DNA of 64,000 nt, from NCBI GenBank assembly GCA_025153445.1, contig JANZNS010000003.1:124001-188000 (forward strand), read 5' to 3'. This DNA is from Marinobacter sp. BGYM27. Its GTDB lineage: Bacteria; Pseudomonadota; Gammaproteobacteria; Pseudomonadales; Oleiphilaceae. Positions 30,209 through 41,408 of this stretch are shown here, one piece after another. The notes below the pieces were generated by a model that was given only the letters and a program-made list of their open reading frames with translations, did not search any database and was not told where the DNA came from. Made by a program: the position numbers and the translations under genes. The stretch's first letter is position 1, and each line of letters begins with the position of its first letter.

Positions 30209-30772
30209 TTATCTTCTGCGGGACATTCCCAGCATACGCCGCAAGGTATCGTCCCGATCAATAATGTGATGTTTCAGCGCCCCCGCACCATGAATGACAG
30301 CTAGCACGAGCAGCCCCCAGGTTGCCCAGTAATGCACCAGGCCTGCCGTATCTTCCAGCCCCTTCTGTCGACCAGTCAGTGACGGCACAGTAAACCAGTT
30401 AAATACGTCAATACCTGAGTTATCAGCTGTTGAAATCAGATAACCACTTACCATGGCCACCAGAATCAGTAGGTAAAGCACGCCGTGAGCAACCTTTGCA
30501 CTTACCTTCTCCCAGCGTTTGTGGTTGGACAATGAATGCGGCACTGGTGAAACAAGACGCCAAAGCAGCCTGAATAGCACCATAGCAAACAGTAAGAGGC
30601 CAATGCTCTTATGGATATGCGGCGCCGAACGATACCAGCTGTCGTAATAGGTCAAATCAACCATATAAGTTCCCAGCGCGAACAGCCCGAAGACAGCCAG
30701 CGCTACCACCCAGTGCAGAACAATACTGACCCAGCCGTATCGGTCAGCAGTATTTACGACGGGTGCAGACAT
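30209..30772 (-). CDS. Cytochrome b561 family protein
   Basis: A 187-residue four-helix inner-membrane b-type cytochrome. It has paired His in hydrophobic helices: WVSIVLHWVVALAVFGLFAL in helix 1, APHIHKSIGLLLFAMVLFRLL in helix 2, and later KVAHGVLYLLILVAMVSGYL and HYWATWGLLVLAVIHGAGAL. The frame is open to a TTG at 30919, but the ATG at 30772 (MSAPVVNTADRYGW) matches the family start and avoids an unlikely leader. It probably moves electrons between quinol and a periplasmic acceptor. It is upstream of, and likely co-transcribed with, the YceI gene. Confidence 0.93.
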   Translation of the reverse strand: MSAPVVNTADRYGWVSIVLHWVVALAVFGLFALGTYMVDLTYYDSWYRSAPHIHKSIGLLLFAMVLFRLLWRLVSPVPHSLSNHKRWEKVSAKVAHGVLYLLILVAMVSGYLISTADNSGIDVFNWFTVPSLTGRQKGLEDTAGLVHYWATWGLLVLAVIHGAGALKHHIIDRDDTLRRMLGMSRRR

Positions 30773-31102
30773 AGTGCGCTTCCTTTGCATCAATGGGGGA
30801 TCCGGGGCGTTGGCGCCGCTGGCGAGTGCCTTAAGCATAGTAAAAAGCATACACCGCAATGCCAAGGTGAATATTTTGGATACCTCAATCAGAAAAACTG
30901 ACCAATACCACCACACCAATACTGGACAGATGTACTCTTAACGAACACTAAACCATAGTCTTATAGGGATATTACGGATTGTGATCGAGCGACTAAACTC
31001 CGATTATTGCATGCATAGACGACGCTGTTGGAGTGCACGCAAACACTTACCAGCAGCCGGTTTTCAAACAAGTCATTAATGAACAATAAAGGAGTGAAAG
31101 CA
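30773..31102. other. Intergenic region upstream of cytochrome b561
   Basis: About 330 bases with no supported gene. It is AT-rich, particularly 30920-31090. It should hold the promoter for the minus-strand cytochrome b561-yceI pair and possibly a rightward promoter for the short peptide at 31103. No RNA gene or terminator was recognised. Confidence 0.4.
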
Positions 31103-31150
31103 ATGGAAATCGAATTTGACGAAAACGTCGTAATCCCAAGCAATAACTGA
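31103..31150 (+). CDS. Candidate 15-residue peptide (short ORF) with strong ribosome site
   Basis: An ATG at 31103 is preceded by AAAGGAGTG at good spacing and opens a 15-codon frame (MEIEFDENVVIPSNN) ending with TGA at 31148-31150. It is acidic, with no hydrophobic segment. It lies alone in the long gap before the EAL gene. It may be a leader peptide, a small protein or the remnant of a longer gene. No family is recognised, and the assignment rests only on the ribosome site and the sensible-looking codons. Confidence 0.4.
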   Translation: MEIEFDENVVIPSNN

Positions 31151-31417
31151 TATCCCGCGGTAAAGTTGTGGGCCGAAACGGTGTATTGTCTCATCGCCGT
31201 AGGGCCCGCCGCCCCCTCAGAACAACCTTTCCAGCTACCAAGTTACTGAAAGCGTTTTAATTTTTACGTATTTTTACCGGGTTTTACTGGTGCCACCTCC
31301 CCTTATTTGGCATTCTCCAGTGGCTGAGTGGCTTCAAAGCGACCATATTTTCAGCGTACACCTGTTACTTACTTCGCTTTCTACATCGATTATCGATAAG
31401 CAACCGTCGTAGCCATA
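31151..31417. other. Leader region of the EAL gene
   Basis: About 270 bases between the short ORF and the EAL protein gene, with AT-rich stretches near 31255-31280 and 31345-31400. I see no terminator, repeat or further coding sequence with a ribosome site. Confidence 0.35.
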
Positions 31418-32686
31418 ATGTCGAAGCAGGCCTCAAACAGCAGTATGGGACAAGAGCTGGAGTTACTCACTCCTATGCTCGACCATCATCCTTATGGGTG
31501 GTCGGCCAGCTTTCAGGGCCTGACTCTACGTACTGCACTCCAGCCCATATTCAGCATTTCCCATAAGCGCATCGTAGGCTATGAAGCACTCATCCGCGCT
31601 TTCGATAACGACAATGCCAGCGTCTTGCCGATGCACCTTTTCCAGCTACCGGCGTCTGATCCTGAGAACGTCTTGCTGGACAGACTTTGCCGTTACCTGC
31701 ATGTGCAGAACTTTGCTTCGCTGACCGACGAAGTAAACTGGTTGTTCCTCAACGTTTCACCCCGAGTAGTCGCCACCGGCAAACAACGCGACTCCTTCTT
31801 TGGCCAGCTGCTCCAGCGCACCGGTTTTCCACCCCACCGCATCGTCGTCGAAATTGTAGAACAGCCGACAGATGACGCCGAGCTGTTGCGCGAAACCGTC
31901 AATTACTACAAGGAGCTCGGCTGCCTGACGGCCATTGATGATTTTGGAGCCGGACACTCCAATTTCGAGCGGATATGGAACCTGGCGCCCGATATCGTCA
32001 AACTTGATCGCCAGATTCTGACCCGCGCCACCGACGACAAGCGGGCGCGACAGATTCTCAACGGTATTGTGTCACTGCTCCACCAATCCGGCTGTCTGGT
32101 GCTGCTTGAGGGCGTTGAAACCCGAGAACAGGCCATGATCGCTATTGATGGCGGGGTAGATTTTGTGCAGGGATTTTTCTTCCAACGCCCGGGACTGGAG
32201 CTGGAAGAAGTCATCAAAACAGTGTCGGATTTCGACTCTTTACTGAGTGACTACAAGATCAGCAACCAGGCCCAGCTTGATCCGACTCACGAAATAACCA
32301 GCTTCTTTGGTCGCCTGTTCATGAGTTCCGTGTCGTCACTTCGGGAGGGTATGTACTTCGATGCCGCGTGTCATGACCTGTCGAACCATCCAACGGTGTC
32401 ACGCTGCTATCTGATCAACGAGCTTGGCGTGCAAATAGAAGATACGCTGACATCAGAAAAACTGGTCGATGCCTTTGACCCCCGCTTCCGGCCACTGGAA
32501 AACACCTCCAACGCCGACTGGTTCCGCCAGCATTATCTCCGCCAGGCACTAAACCAGCCGGAGCAACTGCAAGTGACACCGCCGTACCTTTCGGTCACTG
32601 GCGCCTATATGTGCGTCACGCTCTCGTTTGCGTTTCATCTCAATGACGAGATCAAAGTACTCTGCTGCGACATCCTCGCCCGCTGA
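31418..32686 (+). CDS. EAL-domain c-di-GMP phosphodiesterase with YkuI-like C-terminal sensor
   Basis: Residues about 30-255 form an EAL domain with all key catalytic positions visible: YEALIR (E, R), FLNVSP (N), EIVEQ (E), AIDDFGAGHSN (DD), DIVKLDR (K), LEGVET (E) and VQGFFFQRP (Q). It should hydrolyse c-di-GMP to pGpG. The C-terminal 150 residues (SSVSSLREGMYFDAAC, SRCYLINELGVQIEDT, NADWFRQHYLRQAL) resemble the PDC/YkuI_C sensor fold found after EAL domains, which suggests ligand control in the cytoplasm. There are no membrane segments. The gene is convergent with parE. FimX (21.5 kb) and orn (10.8 kb) are nearby c-di-GMP-related genes. Confidence 0.92.
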   Translation: MSKQASNSSMGQELELLTPMLDHHPYGWSASFQGLTLRTALQPIFSISHKRIVGYEALIRAFDNDNASVLPMHLFQLPASDPENVLLDRLCRYLHVQNFASLTDEVNWLFLNVSPRVVATGKQRDSFFGQLLQRTGFPPHRIVVEIVEQPTDDAELLRETVNYYKELGCLTAIDDFGAGHSNFERIWNLAPDIVKLDRQILTRATDDKRARQILNGIVSLLHQSGCLVLLEGVETREQAMIAIDGGVDFVQGFFFQRPGLELEEVIKTVSDFDSLLSDYKISNQAQLDPTHEITSFFGRLFMSSVSSLREGMYFDAACHDLSNHPTVSRCYLINELGVQIEDTLTSEKLVDAFDPRFRPLENTSNADWFRQHYLRQALNQPEQLQVTPPYLSVTGAYMCVTLSFAFHLNDEIKVLCCDILAR

Positions 32687-32797
32687 CACTGATTGCATGA
32701 GCCCAAAAACGGGGCTCATGGCTTGAACACTATAGAGCCAAGCAAGCCGGAGCTGCTGATCAATGTAACGGAATACAGCAGAATCGATCAGCCCCCA

Positions 32798-34783
<1,986 letters not shown>

Positions 34784-34855
34784 TTAGGGATTCAACGGCA
34801 AAGATCAACGGTTGTTTTGTAGGTGACGGGTGAATCCGTTGATTGGCAGCGCAGA

Positions 34856-35359
34856 CTACTGCGGGTGCGACCGCCGTACCGGGAAAGGTGGCTCGCCGGT
34901 CACCACCAACTCACGCCATCCCTGGGCCGGAATTTCAAGCACCACGCAGGGTGTTGTCAGGGCCTGGGTGACCATCGCATCCGGCGCAGGTCGACGCTGG
35001 CTGACCGCAATCGAGAGTTGCTGATCGTTCAGCTCGGCATTATTAAACGTGATGCTATAGCCACCGGTATTGCGCTTACCCATACTCGCCACCAGCAACC
35101 AGCGATCGGGCTGATCTGGCCATGCGGGCAACCGGGCCCCCAGCGAGTCCGAGAAGCGCGCCCAATCAGAAGCCGATGTCGCCAACACCAGCCCGGGAGC
35201 CGTAAACCCGCAATGCGCCATTGAGGCCACGGCTTTTACAGGCGAAGTTGCCCCCCCTGCATTCCCATGAGTTCCAGAATCGCCAGAGGCCACGCAAGCC
35301 ACTAACCCCAAAGCAGACACGACCAACATCATGGCGGTTTTCAGGTTGTCCGGTATCAC
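34856..35359 (-). CDS. Lipoprotein with PrcB C-terminal domain
   Basis: A 167-residue exported protein. The N-terminus is a lipoprotein signal (MLVVSALGLVACVASGD, lipobox LVAC). The C-terminal half matches the PrcB_C domain: LLVASMGKRNTGGYSITFNN followed by VTQALTTPCVVLEIP. In Treponema, PrcB is a lipoprotein required for a subtilisin-like protease complex. Here the GTG start overlaps the stop codon of an upstream subtilisin-like lipoprotein gene by four bases (GTGA), so the pair is translationally coupled. A chaperone or partner role for that protease is a reasonable inference. Confidence 0.85.
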   Translation of the reverse strand: MIPDNLKTAMMLVVSALGLVACVASGDSGTHGNAGGATSPVKAVASMAHCGFTAPGLVLATSASDWARFSDSLGARLPAWPDQPDRWLLVASMGKRNTGGYSITFNNAELNDQQLSIAVSQRRPAPDAMVTQALTTPCVVLEIPAQGWRELVVTGEPPFPVRRSHPQ

Positions 35360-38019
35360 CGTAATCTCCTTTCTGAACGCTGGGTGTCAGCGTCAGACAG
35401 GTCTTCAGGGCTCATCAGCCGATAACCTTTGAAATCAACACGCGGCAACATCGGATTCCCTTTCGCCTGGTCATCCAGGGCCTGACTTTCCAGCTCAGGG
35501 CGACGGTAACTGGTAGTCAACACCAGCCCCTGCAACTTGTCTCCCCCAACACTGATGGGCTGCGGCAACCCATTGGTCGGGTACTCCGCACAGGCTTCAC
35601 CCGATTCGCAGATAAAGCCATTGTTATCCGTATCTGCCCCTGCCACCAGAATGTAGTCGCCGTCAGGCACCTCATCAAAACTGAAATTGTATCGGCCTTT
35701 GACGACATCAGCCACGCGCTGATCTTCGACAATACCTGAATTGTCAGCTCTGACGAGCAACACAAAATGCCGACCGGCATCGCGGGCCTCAGCGGGATCT
35801 CCCAACTGCACGTTGACGGGCAGATCCAGGGTTTGCCGGCCTGTTTCATTTTGATACGAGACGGTGACAACCGCTTGCTTGGCCTGTGAGGCGTCCAACA
35901 CCCGGGCATTCAGCACAGCATCACCGGTGGTGGTCGAACGGGTAACCTCAAGCCAATCGGGCGACGCATCAATCGACAGGGTATCCAACACATTCTGGCT
36001 ACTGTCCTGGGGTACCACGCGCAATGTCAGACTGGCGTCCGTGACCGAACCATCAAACTGGAACCCGTTCGGGTAGGCCGACAGGAAGGTGCCCAACCCT
36101 CCGCCTGAGGCAGCATCGACGGCCTTGAGCGCATTGATGAGACCATAGCCGTACTCGGCTCGGCTGCCCACCGTGTCTGTGATAGCGCCCTGCCGCAGGT
36201 ATTCGCGAAACTCTGCCAATGACAGCGTCGGCAATCGCTCTTTCATTAAAGCCAGAACGCCAGCCACATGAGGTGTTGCCATCGAGGTGCCCTGCAAACC
36301 GGCATAGCCCGGACTGAACTGATTTTCAGACTGCTGCCCCCAGGCACTGACGACCACATCAGCCACCCCATCGCTGTTGCCGTCCCGGGATGAATCCCCA
36401 CCCGGAGCAACCAGGTCAATCCAGTTGCCAAAGTTGGAGTAGCCTGCACGCACCCGCCCCCCGTCAACGGCGCCGACTCCGATAACATTGTCGAACGCCG
36501 CCGGATAGACCGGGATGCTGTTGCCATCGTTACCGGCCGCGGCCACTATCAGAATTCCCGCATTGGCCGCACGGTTAATCGCCGCTTCAAGCTGACTGCT
36601 GCGGCCGGTGCTGCCCAGGCTGAGGTTCATGATCTGGGGGCGCTGCGATGCAGGCAAAGCCGCAAGTGAATCAATGGCGGCGATGAGATCTGAGCTGGAG
36701 CCTTCACTATTTTTACCCAGCACCCGGATCGGCATCACCTTGGCAAACGGCGCGACACCGAGACCTCCTTCCGTGTTATCAAGCGCCGCGATAGTGCCGG
36801 CAACATGGGTGCCGTGGAAACTGGGCAGCGTAAACCGGTCTTCAGTTCCGGGATTCGCCGGGTTGCCATCGCGGCCCGCTGTGCCGTCATTATCCAGCTC
36901 GCCCGACACAAAATCGGAGGCGCTGAGAATCAGAAGATTTGACTTGTCACCGTCATCCAGATCCGGGTGCCAATTGCCACCGCTCAACGGCGTGCGGCTG
37001 AACAAGCCCGTATCAAGCACCGCGACCCGTACATTATCCCCCGGCCTTGGCACAGCCTGCCAGGCCGTGGGCAAACTGATCAGGGAGTAGTGCCACTGAC
37101 GATTGAACAAAGGATCGTCGATCGAGTTGACCGCCAGCGCCCGGTACAGATAGTTGGGTTCAGCGCTGATCACTCCCGGCATGCCGCGCAGTGAGCGAAT
37201 CCAGTCAAGCGTCTCCCGCTTTTCTGCTGCGGTGTTGGCCGCTGACGTGAAGGTGCGCACCTGTGCTTGCCCTGTGCCAGAACGCCGTATGCGCCAGACA
37301 TCATGGCCAAGGTAATCCTTCTCAGCAGACGGGGACAGCGCATCAAGCGATGCCGTGGTTTGAGCTGGCGCCGCCATTGTCACCAGCGCCTCACCAGGCA
37401 CCCAATCGGGTGACGCATAACTGAGACTTGATGACGTCGCATCGATAGATGACGACACGGAGATGACATACCGGAACGGAATACCGGACAACGCCCTCAA
37501 GCGCAGCTCATAGATTGCAGGGTCAGAGCCGGCATCTGGCGACACGGTAACTGGCAGGTTGCTTGAAACAGGCCGCTGTGGGCGCGACTCGCCACTGGGA
37601 GCAAGTTCCACCGAAGCGCTCACGGGAAAGCCCAGCGACGCGTCTTCAACGTCAAAGATCTGAACCGTTACGACCTGATCTTCAGTCAGCGTCAATCGGT
37701 AGCTGTCTAGTTGATCGCGGTAATAATCCAGCCCCGATTGCGGATAGACGCCATTGGTGGCGCTGAGGTATCCACCAACAACCGTTGGGCTGGGCAAGCT
37801 TTGAGGCGTGGTCGCGTTATCAACGGCATTGCCACTGAAAATATCGTCAGCCGTATCACTGTCGACGCGGGTACGCGCCTCAATCGCAATACTGCCACTG
37901 ATGTCAGGACCGGTCTCATCGCTTGACGAGCCCCCCCCGCAACCGCCGATCAGCGACGCACCAAGTGCGACGCCAATGAACCACAGTGTGGCTCGCGTAA
38001 ACTTGCCATCCCTATTCAT
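35356..38019 (-). CDS. Secreted/lipid-anchored subtilisin-like serine protease (S8)
   Basis: An 887-residue exported S8 peptidase. The lipoprotein signal ends at LIGGCGGGSSSD. A propeptide-like region follows (to about 280), then the catalytic domain with Asp in VRVAVLDTGLFS, His in FHGTHVAGTIAALDN, the oxyanion Asn region AAAGNDGNSIPVYPA and Ser in GTSMATPHVAGVLAL. A C-terminal region of about 200 residues carries beta-sandwich-like repeats (SLTLRVVPQ...; NFSFDEVPDGDYILVAGADTD). The frame opens at 38118, but the start at 38019 (MNRDGKFTRATLWF) places the signal peptide correctly. It overlaps the PrcB-like gene. Confidence 0.92.
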   Translation of the reverse strand: MNRDGKFTRATLWFIGVALGASLIGGCGGGSSSDETGPDISGSIAIEARTRVDSDTADDIFSGNAVDNATTPQSLPSPTVVGGYLSATNGVYPQSGLDYYRDQLDSYRLTLTEDQVVTVQIFDVEDASLGFPVSASVELAPSGESRPQRPVSSNLPVTVSPDAGSDPAIYELRLRALSGIPFRYVISVSSSIDATSSSLSYASPDWVPGEALVTMAAPAQTTASLDALSPSAEKDYLGHDVWRIRRSGTGQAQVRTFTSAANTAAEKRETLDWIRSLRGMPGVISAEPNYLYRALAVNSIDDPLFNRQWHYSLISLPTAWQAVPRPGDNVRVAVLDTGLFSRTPLSGGNWHPDLDDGDKSNLLILSASDFVSGELDNDGTAGRDGNPANPGTEDRFTLPSFHGTHVAGTIAALDNTEGGLGVAPFAKVMPIRVLGKNSEGSSSDLIAAIDSLAALPASQRPQIMNLSLGSTGRSSQLEAAINRAANAGILIVAAAGNDGNSIPVYPAAFDNVIGVGAVDGGRVRAGYSNFGNWIDLVAPGGDSSRDGNSDGVADVVVSAWGQQSENQFSPGYAGLQGTSMATPHVAGVLALMKERLPTLSLAEFREYLRQGAITDTVGSRAEYGYGLINALKAVDAASGGGLGTFLSAYPNGFQFDGSVTDASLTLRVVPQDSSQNVLDTLSIDASPDWLEVTRSTTTGDAVLNARVLDASQAKQAVVTVSYQNETGRQTLDLPVNVQLGDPAEARDAGRHFVLLVRADNSGIVEDQRVADVVKGRYNFSFDEVPDGDYILVAGADTDNNGFICESGEACAEYPTNGLPQPISVGGDKLQGLVLTTSYRRPELESQALDDQAKGNPMLPRVDFKGYRLMSPEDLSDADTQRSERRLR

Positions 38020-38135
38020 GCAGGGCTGTCTCCCGATATTGTGCGTGCCTGAAGCATAGCAATTCCATCCAGCCCTCTCCGTCAGTCTTTGTAGGGAAAC
38101 CGTCAAGAAATACGACACCGTGCTGGTAACAGATG

Positions 38136-38177
38136 CAAAAAAACCGCTACCCGGGCATCCGGATAGCGGTTTTTACA
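38136..38177 (-). terminator. Terminator of the TRAP transporter operon
   Basis: The inverted repeat AAAACCGCTA...TAGCGGTTTT, extended by CCGG pairs, lies 15-56 bases after the TRAP permease stop on the minus strand. It ends in a run of T on that strand and also has T on the other side. It separates the transporter operon from the S8 protease gene. Confidence 0.85.
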
Positions 38178-38191
38178 ACGCCGGCTTCATG

Positions 38192-40240
38192 TCAGCTATA
38201 GAAGAACATCGGCACAAAGGCCACGATAAGCAGCGTGGTTCCCATTACCAGCAATGGTAACAACAGCCGTTCATAACGGTGCCAGAACGAGCCGGTACTC
38301 TCTGCGGCCAAGACTTCAGTCTCCCCCACCACCTGCCGGGTAAGCAGGTGATTGAGTGCCACCGGCGGGCTTAAATACCCCAGCTCAAACGCCACCAGAC
38401 ACACCAACCAGAAGTGGAGCGGATCGATACCGAGATCCATCGCCGCCTGGGCAATGGTCGCCGACACCAGAATAACCGCGCCAAAGGGATCCATAATCAT
38501 GCCGATAAAGGTCAGCATGAACACGATCACCAGCATGACCAGCCATGGATTGGTAAGGGATTCCGGGAAAATCATGTGGACCACGCCGGAACGCTCCAGA
38601 ATGCCGCCCAGACAAACGGAACACCCCATCAGTGCCAGCAAGGCGCCGATATGAACAGCTGAATCGCTCGCCGCTGCCGTGCTGCGACTCCAGAACGCCC
38701 GCGAGCGGGTGACTTCTGAAGGGCGGTTGTCGGTGCTGGAGTCAAGAAAAACCAACGCCAGCATGACAATTGGCAGAATCATCGGTGCACTGTATTCGTT
38801 GAAACTCAGCCCCAGAACAACCCGGATCAGGCCGATCACAAACGCAGCTGTCAGTACGTAAGGCAACAACGGCAACAGTCGGCGGCCGGCTTCAGCGAAT
38901 GCGCCTTCCTGAGGCCGTGGTTTCCAGTTGCCCTGGGTCTTGCAGACAATCAACGAGAACAATGACGCCGACCCCATGAAAACCCAGAAGCCCCAGCCGT
39001 ACATTTCACTGGTGGTGACCTCCTTGTTGAGCGCGGCGACCACCACAATCAGCAAACAGGGATTCAGCACCACCCCCATACTGCCGGACATGGCCGTCGT
39101 CGCCAGCGAAAGCTGCCGGCCTGCACCGGCCTTGCGAAGCTCGTCGTAGATGACGCCGCCAACAGCGAGGATGAAGATACCGGACGCACCGGTAAACGCA
39201 GTCGGGAAAGCCGTTGCGAAGATGATCAGCGATGCCAGCGCCGGTGCCGGCAGGCGGAAGGGCTGAATCACATTGAGTAACAGATCCGGCAGCCGGGTCT
39301 GCTTGAGCATCATCCCGACAAGCACGTACAGACCGATGTTAATGAACATCGACGCCAGGTTCGTCATCTGGCCGAAATAGATCGCCAGCCCCGAGCTGTA
39401 ACCATCCACGAAGAAGAAGTACACCATGGCAATAATGCCCATCTGGCTGTACAACGGCACCACCAGGAAGGAAGAAGGCGTCAGACCGCCTGCACGCACT
39501 CGCTCGGGAATCTTGAACAGCCGGTAGACATTAATCGCCATGAACAGCGCGAACACCCCCGCCCACGCATACTGTAATTCCAGCATCGTGCCCGAGGCAT
39601 GGCCGGCCCCCAGTCTTCCGGCGTAGGAAGTCAGTGAATAGACCATCAAGCTATTCACGACCAACTGCGCAGCCTGGGACAGTTTCCATTCAGCCCGGTT
39701 TTTGGGCAATCTCAGGGCAATATGATCGGCATCAAACGCTGACACCATCGCGGCCAGCGCGAACAGCCCGAGAAACAGGAACTTGGTGAGATCGATATTA
39801 TCCAGTAACCAGTCAGCAATACCCTGCTCGACGGTTTTGAACACCGTCAATGCAGGCGTAATGTTGTCCTGATTCTCAGCGAACATGGCGTGCTTTTTCT
39901 GGCACAGCTCCAGGTTCTTTCGATAACTCTCACGCAGCTTGTCGGCATCGGGAGGGGATGAAAACAGCTCGTCCGGATCAGGCGTGTACTCGCTCATCCT
40001 TTTCTGGACGGCGGCCTCAACATCCATATCGACGTTGCAGTCTGGCTCGGAAGCCCAGGGGTTAAGCAAGTAATAGTTGGGCCAGGTCTGCTCGCCCACC
40101 CACAGCATCCGGGAATGCAGCGAACTACCCATACCCAGCAACAGGGTAAATACCAGGAGTGCCAGCAGGATCACCCCGTGCATGCGATGCACGGGGTACA
40201 ACGTTTTGATCCCACTGGACGACATCGCGCGCCAGTTCAT
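38192..40240 (-). CDS. TRAP-type transporter large permease (DctM) with extended N-terminus
   Basis: A 682-residue inner-membrane protein. The C-terminal two thirds match the DctM/TRAP large permease (FPTAFTGASGIFILAVGG, LATTAMSGSMGVVLNPCLL, HIGALLALMGCSVCLGGIL, LTFIGMIMDPFGAVILVSA), with about 12 membrane spans. The N-terminal 280 residues contain one span, a periplasmic charged segment (about 65-125) and then several spans that could replace the separate small DctQ subunit. It follows the solute-binding protein gene by 15 bases. The substrate is unknown; acidic organic molecules are typical for the family. Confidence 0.88.
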   Translation of the reverse strand: MNWRAMSSSGIKTLYPVHRMHGVILLALLVFTLLLGMGSSLHSRMLWVGEQTWPNYYLLNPWASEPDCNVDMDVEAAVQKRMSEYTPDPDELFSSPPDADKLRESYRKNLELCQKKHAMFAENQDNITPALTVFKTVEQGIADWLLDNIDLTKFLFLGLFALAAMVSAFDADHIALRLPKNRAEWKLSQAAQLVVNSLMVYSLTSYAGRLGAGHASGTMLELQYAWAGVFALFMAINVYRLFKIPERVRAGGLTPSSFLVVPLYSQMGIIAMVYFFFVDGYSSGLAIYFGQMTNLASMFINIGLYVLVGMMLKQTRLPDLLLNVIQPFRLPAPALASLIIFATAFPTAFTGASGIFILAVGGVIYDELRKAGAGRQLSLATTAMSGSMGVVLNPCLLIVVVAALNKEVTTSEMYGWGFWVFMGSASLFSLIVCKTQGNWKPRPQEGAFAEAGRRLLPLLPYVLTAAFVIGLIRVVLGLSFNEYSAPMILPIVMLALVFLDSSTDNRPSEVTRSRAFWSRSTAAASDSAVHIGALLALMGCSVCLGGILERSGVVHMIFPESLTNPWLVMLVIVFMLTFIGMIMDPFGAVILVSATIAQAAMDLGIDPLHFWLVCLVAFELGYLSPPVALNHLLTRQVVGETEVLAAESTGSFWHRYERLLLPLLVMGTTLLIVAFVPMFFYS

Positions 40241-40255
40241 GATGAGTACCCGCCC

Positions 40256-41299
40256 TTATTCGCGATTGGAAGCGGTGCACTCTGACGAGCCAGGATTGCT
40301 CGCACAGCGTACCTTACTCAGTAACCCCATCATTTTCGGATCATACACTTCGGGCGCACCGTTTTTGCCGTCCCTCAGCTCAAGACGGTTCTCGCGGAAC
40401 ATTTCCTGATAGCCCTGAACATCAGCATCGGAAATATGCACCCACTGTTCATCAGGAATCGCAGCTTCGCTACGCTTCACCAGCCCCATCGCCTGGCCGT
40501 ACATACCCCAAACCACTTCACGGGAAGCTTGAGCGGTTTTTTCGTCAAACACGCCGTCCTTTGCAACCAATTGAACAGTAAGCTGGGCCAGCGGGTAATC
40601 CACAACGCCACCCTTGTCGCCAACGCCCTTGTAGAGCTCCAGCGCCTCGTAGGCGAACGCCGGAGCATAGGCGGTATCAACCGAGCCGTTGTTGAACTTG
40701 CCGGCAAAATTGGTGATATCCGATGGCACCACAGTCGCCTTGACGAAGTTCACCATGTGAATCGCGTCTTTCTGGTAATCCAGCGTGGCCATGCGCTTGC
40801 CGGCAAGATCACCCGCGCTGTCAATCGAGCGGTCGTTAACGAACAGGTAGCCGGCACCAGCGGGCGCGATACCCACGATTTCGTATTCTCCCTGCTTCAT
40901 CAGCTTGGCAGCCTTGGGCTGAGCCAGCGTGGCCAACACAGTATGCAGGTCATCGTATGTCGGGATAGCGCCGACAGCGCTGATTGAGCCGGTAAACCGG
41001 TTGAACTGACGGGTCCGCAAATCTGTGGCGGCCAGTACATCACATTGCCCGGACTGGAAATCACCCAGTGCCACACCCTCATCGGTATAGGGTTTGAGTT
41101 TCAGATCAACACCATGCCCTTTCATTTCAAGGGCGTAGTCTTTCAGCAGATTGTAGATATCACCGTTGGCGCCAATGACGTCAAACACACACATGCTTTT
41201 CGTGTCAGCCTGCGCCACGGGCGCACTCAACGCCATAGTGGCAGCAACGGCCGATGTGCCCAGTGCTTGTTTAAGAGTCGTTTTATTCAGGAACATCAT
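40256..41299 (-). CDS. Putative periplasmic solute-binding protein of the TRAP system
   Basis: A 347-residue protein with a signal peptide (TSAVAATMALSAPVAQA) and a periplasmic binding-protein layout (CVFDVIGANGDIYNLLKDYA; GDLAGKRMATLDYQ; VVPSDITNFAGKFNNGSVDTAYAPAFAYE). It resembles a group annotated only as putative solute-binding proteins next to DctM-type permeases rather than classical DctP. The ribosome site GGAG precedes the double Met start. Position between a lipoprotein gene and the permease gene indicates a three-gene operon. Confidence 0.8.
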   Translation of the reverse strand: MMFLNKTTLKQALGTSAVAATMALSAPVAQADTKSMCVFDVIGANGDIYNLLKDYALEMKGHGVDLKLKPYTDEGVALGDFQSGQCDVLAATDLRTRQFNRFTGSISAVGAIPTYDDLHTVLATLAQPKAAKLMKQGEYEIVGIAPAGAGYLFVNDRSIDSAGDLAGKRMATLDYQKDAIHMVNFVKATVVPSDITNFAGKFNNGSVDTAYAPAFAYEALELYKGVGDKGGVVDYPLAQLTVQLVAKDGVFDEKTAQASREVVWGMYGQAMGLVKRSEAAIPDEQWVHISDADVQGYQEMFRENRLELRDGKNGAPEVYDPKMMGLLSKVRCASNPGSSECTASNRE

Positions 41300-41408
41300 G
41301 GAATCTCCAAATGACTTGTTGTGATTATTAACGTGTCAGGATTGTGTGAGCGCCGCCTCTGCTCCCCTTGCCGGGGTCGCAACAACGGACGCACGCCCAA
41401 TGCATCAG

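Noticed and set aside
30961-31194. 77-codon minus-strand frame in the gap before the EAL gene
   Set aside because: Mixed composition, no ribosome site, and it covers the better-supported 15-codon ORF on the other strand.
32696-32720. Inverted repeat CATGAGCCC / GGGCTCATG between the EAL gene and parE as a terminator
   Set aside because: The stem is perfect, but no T run follows on either strand, so I do not claim a terminator.
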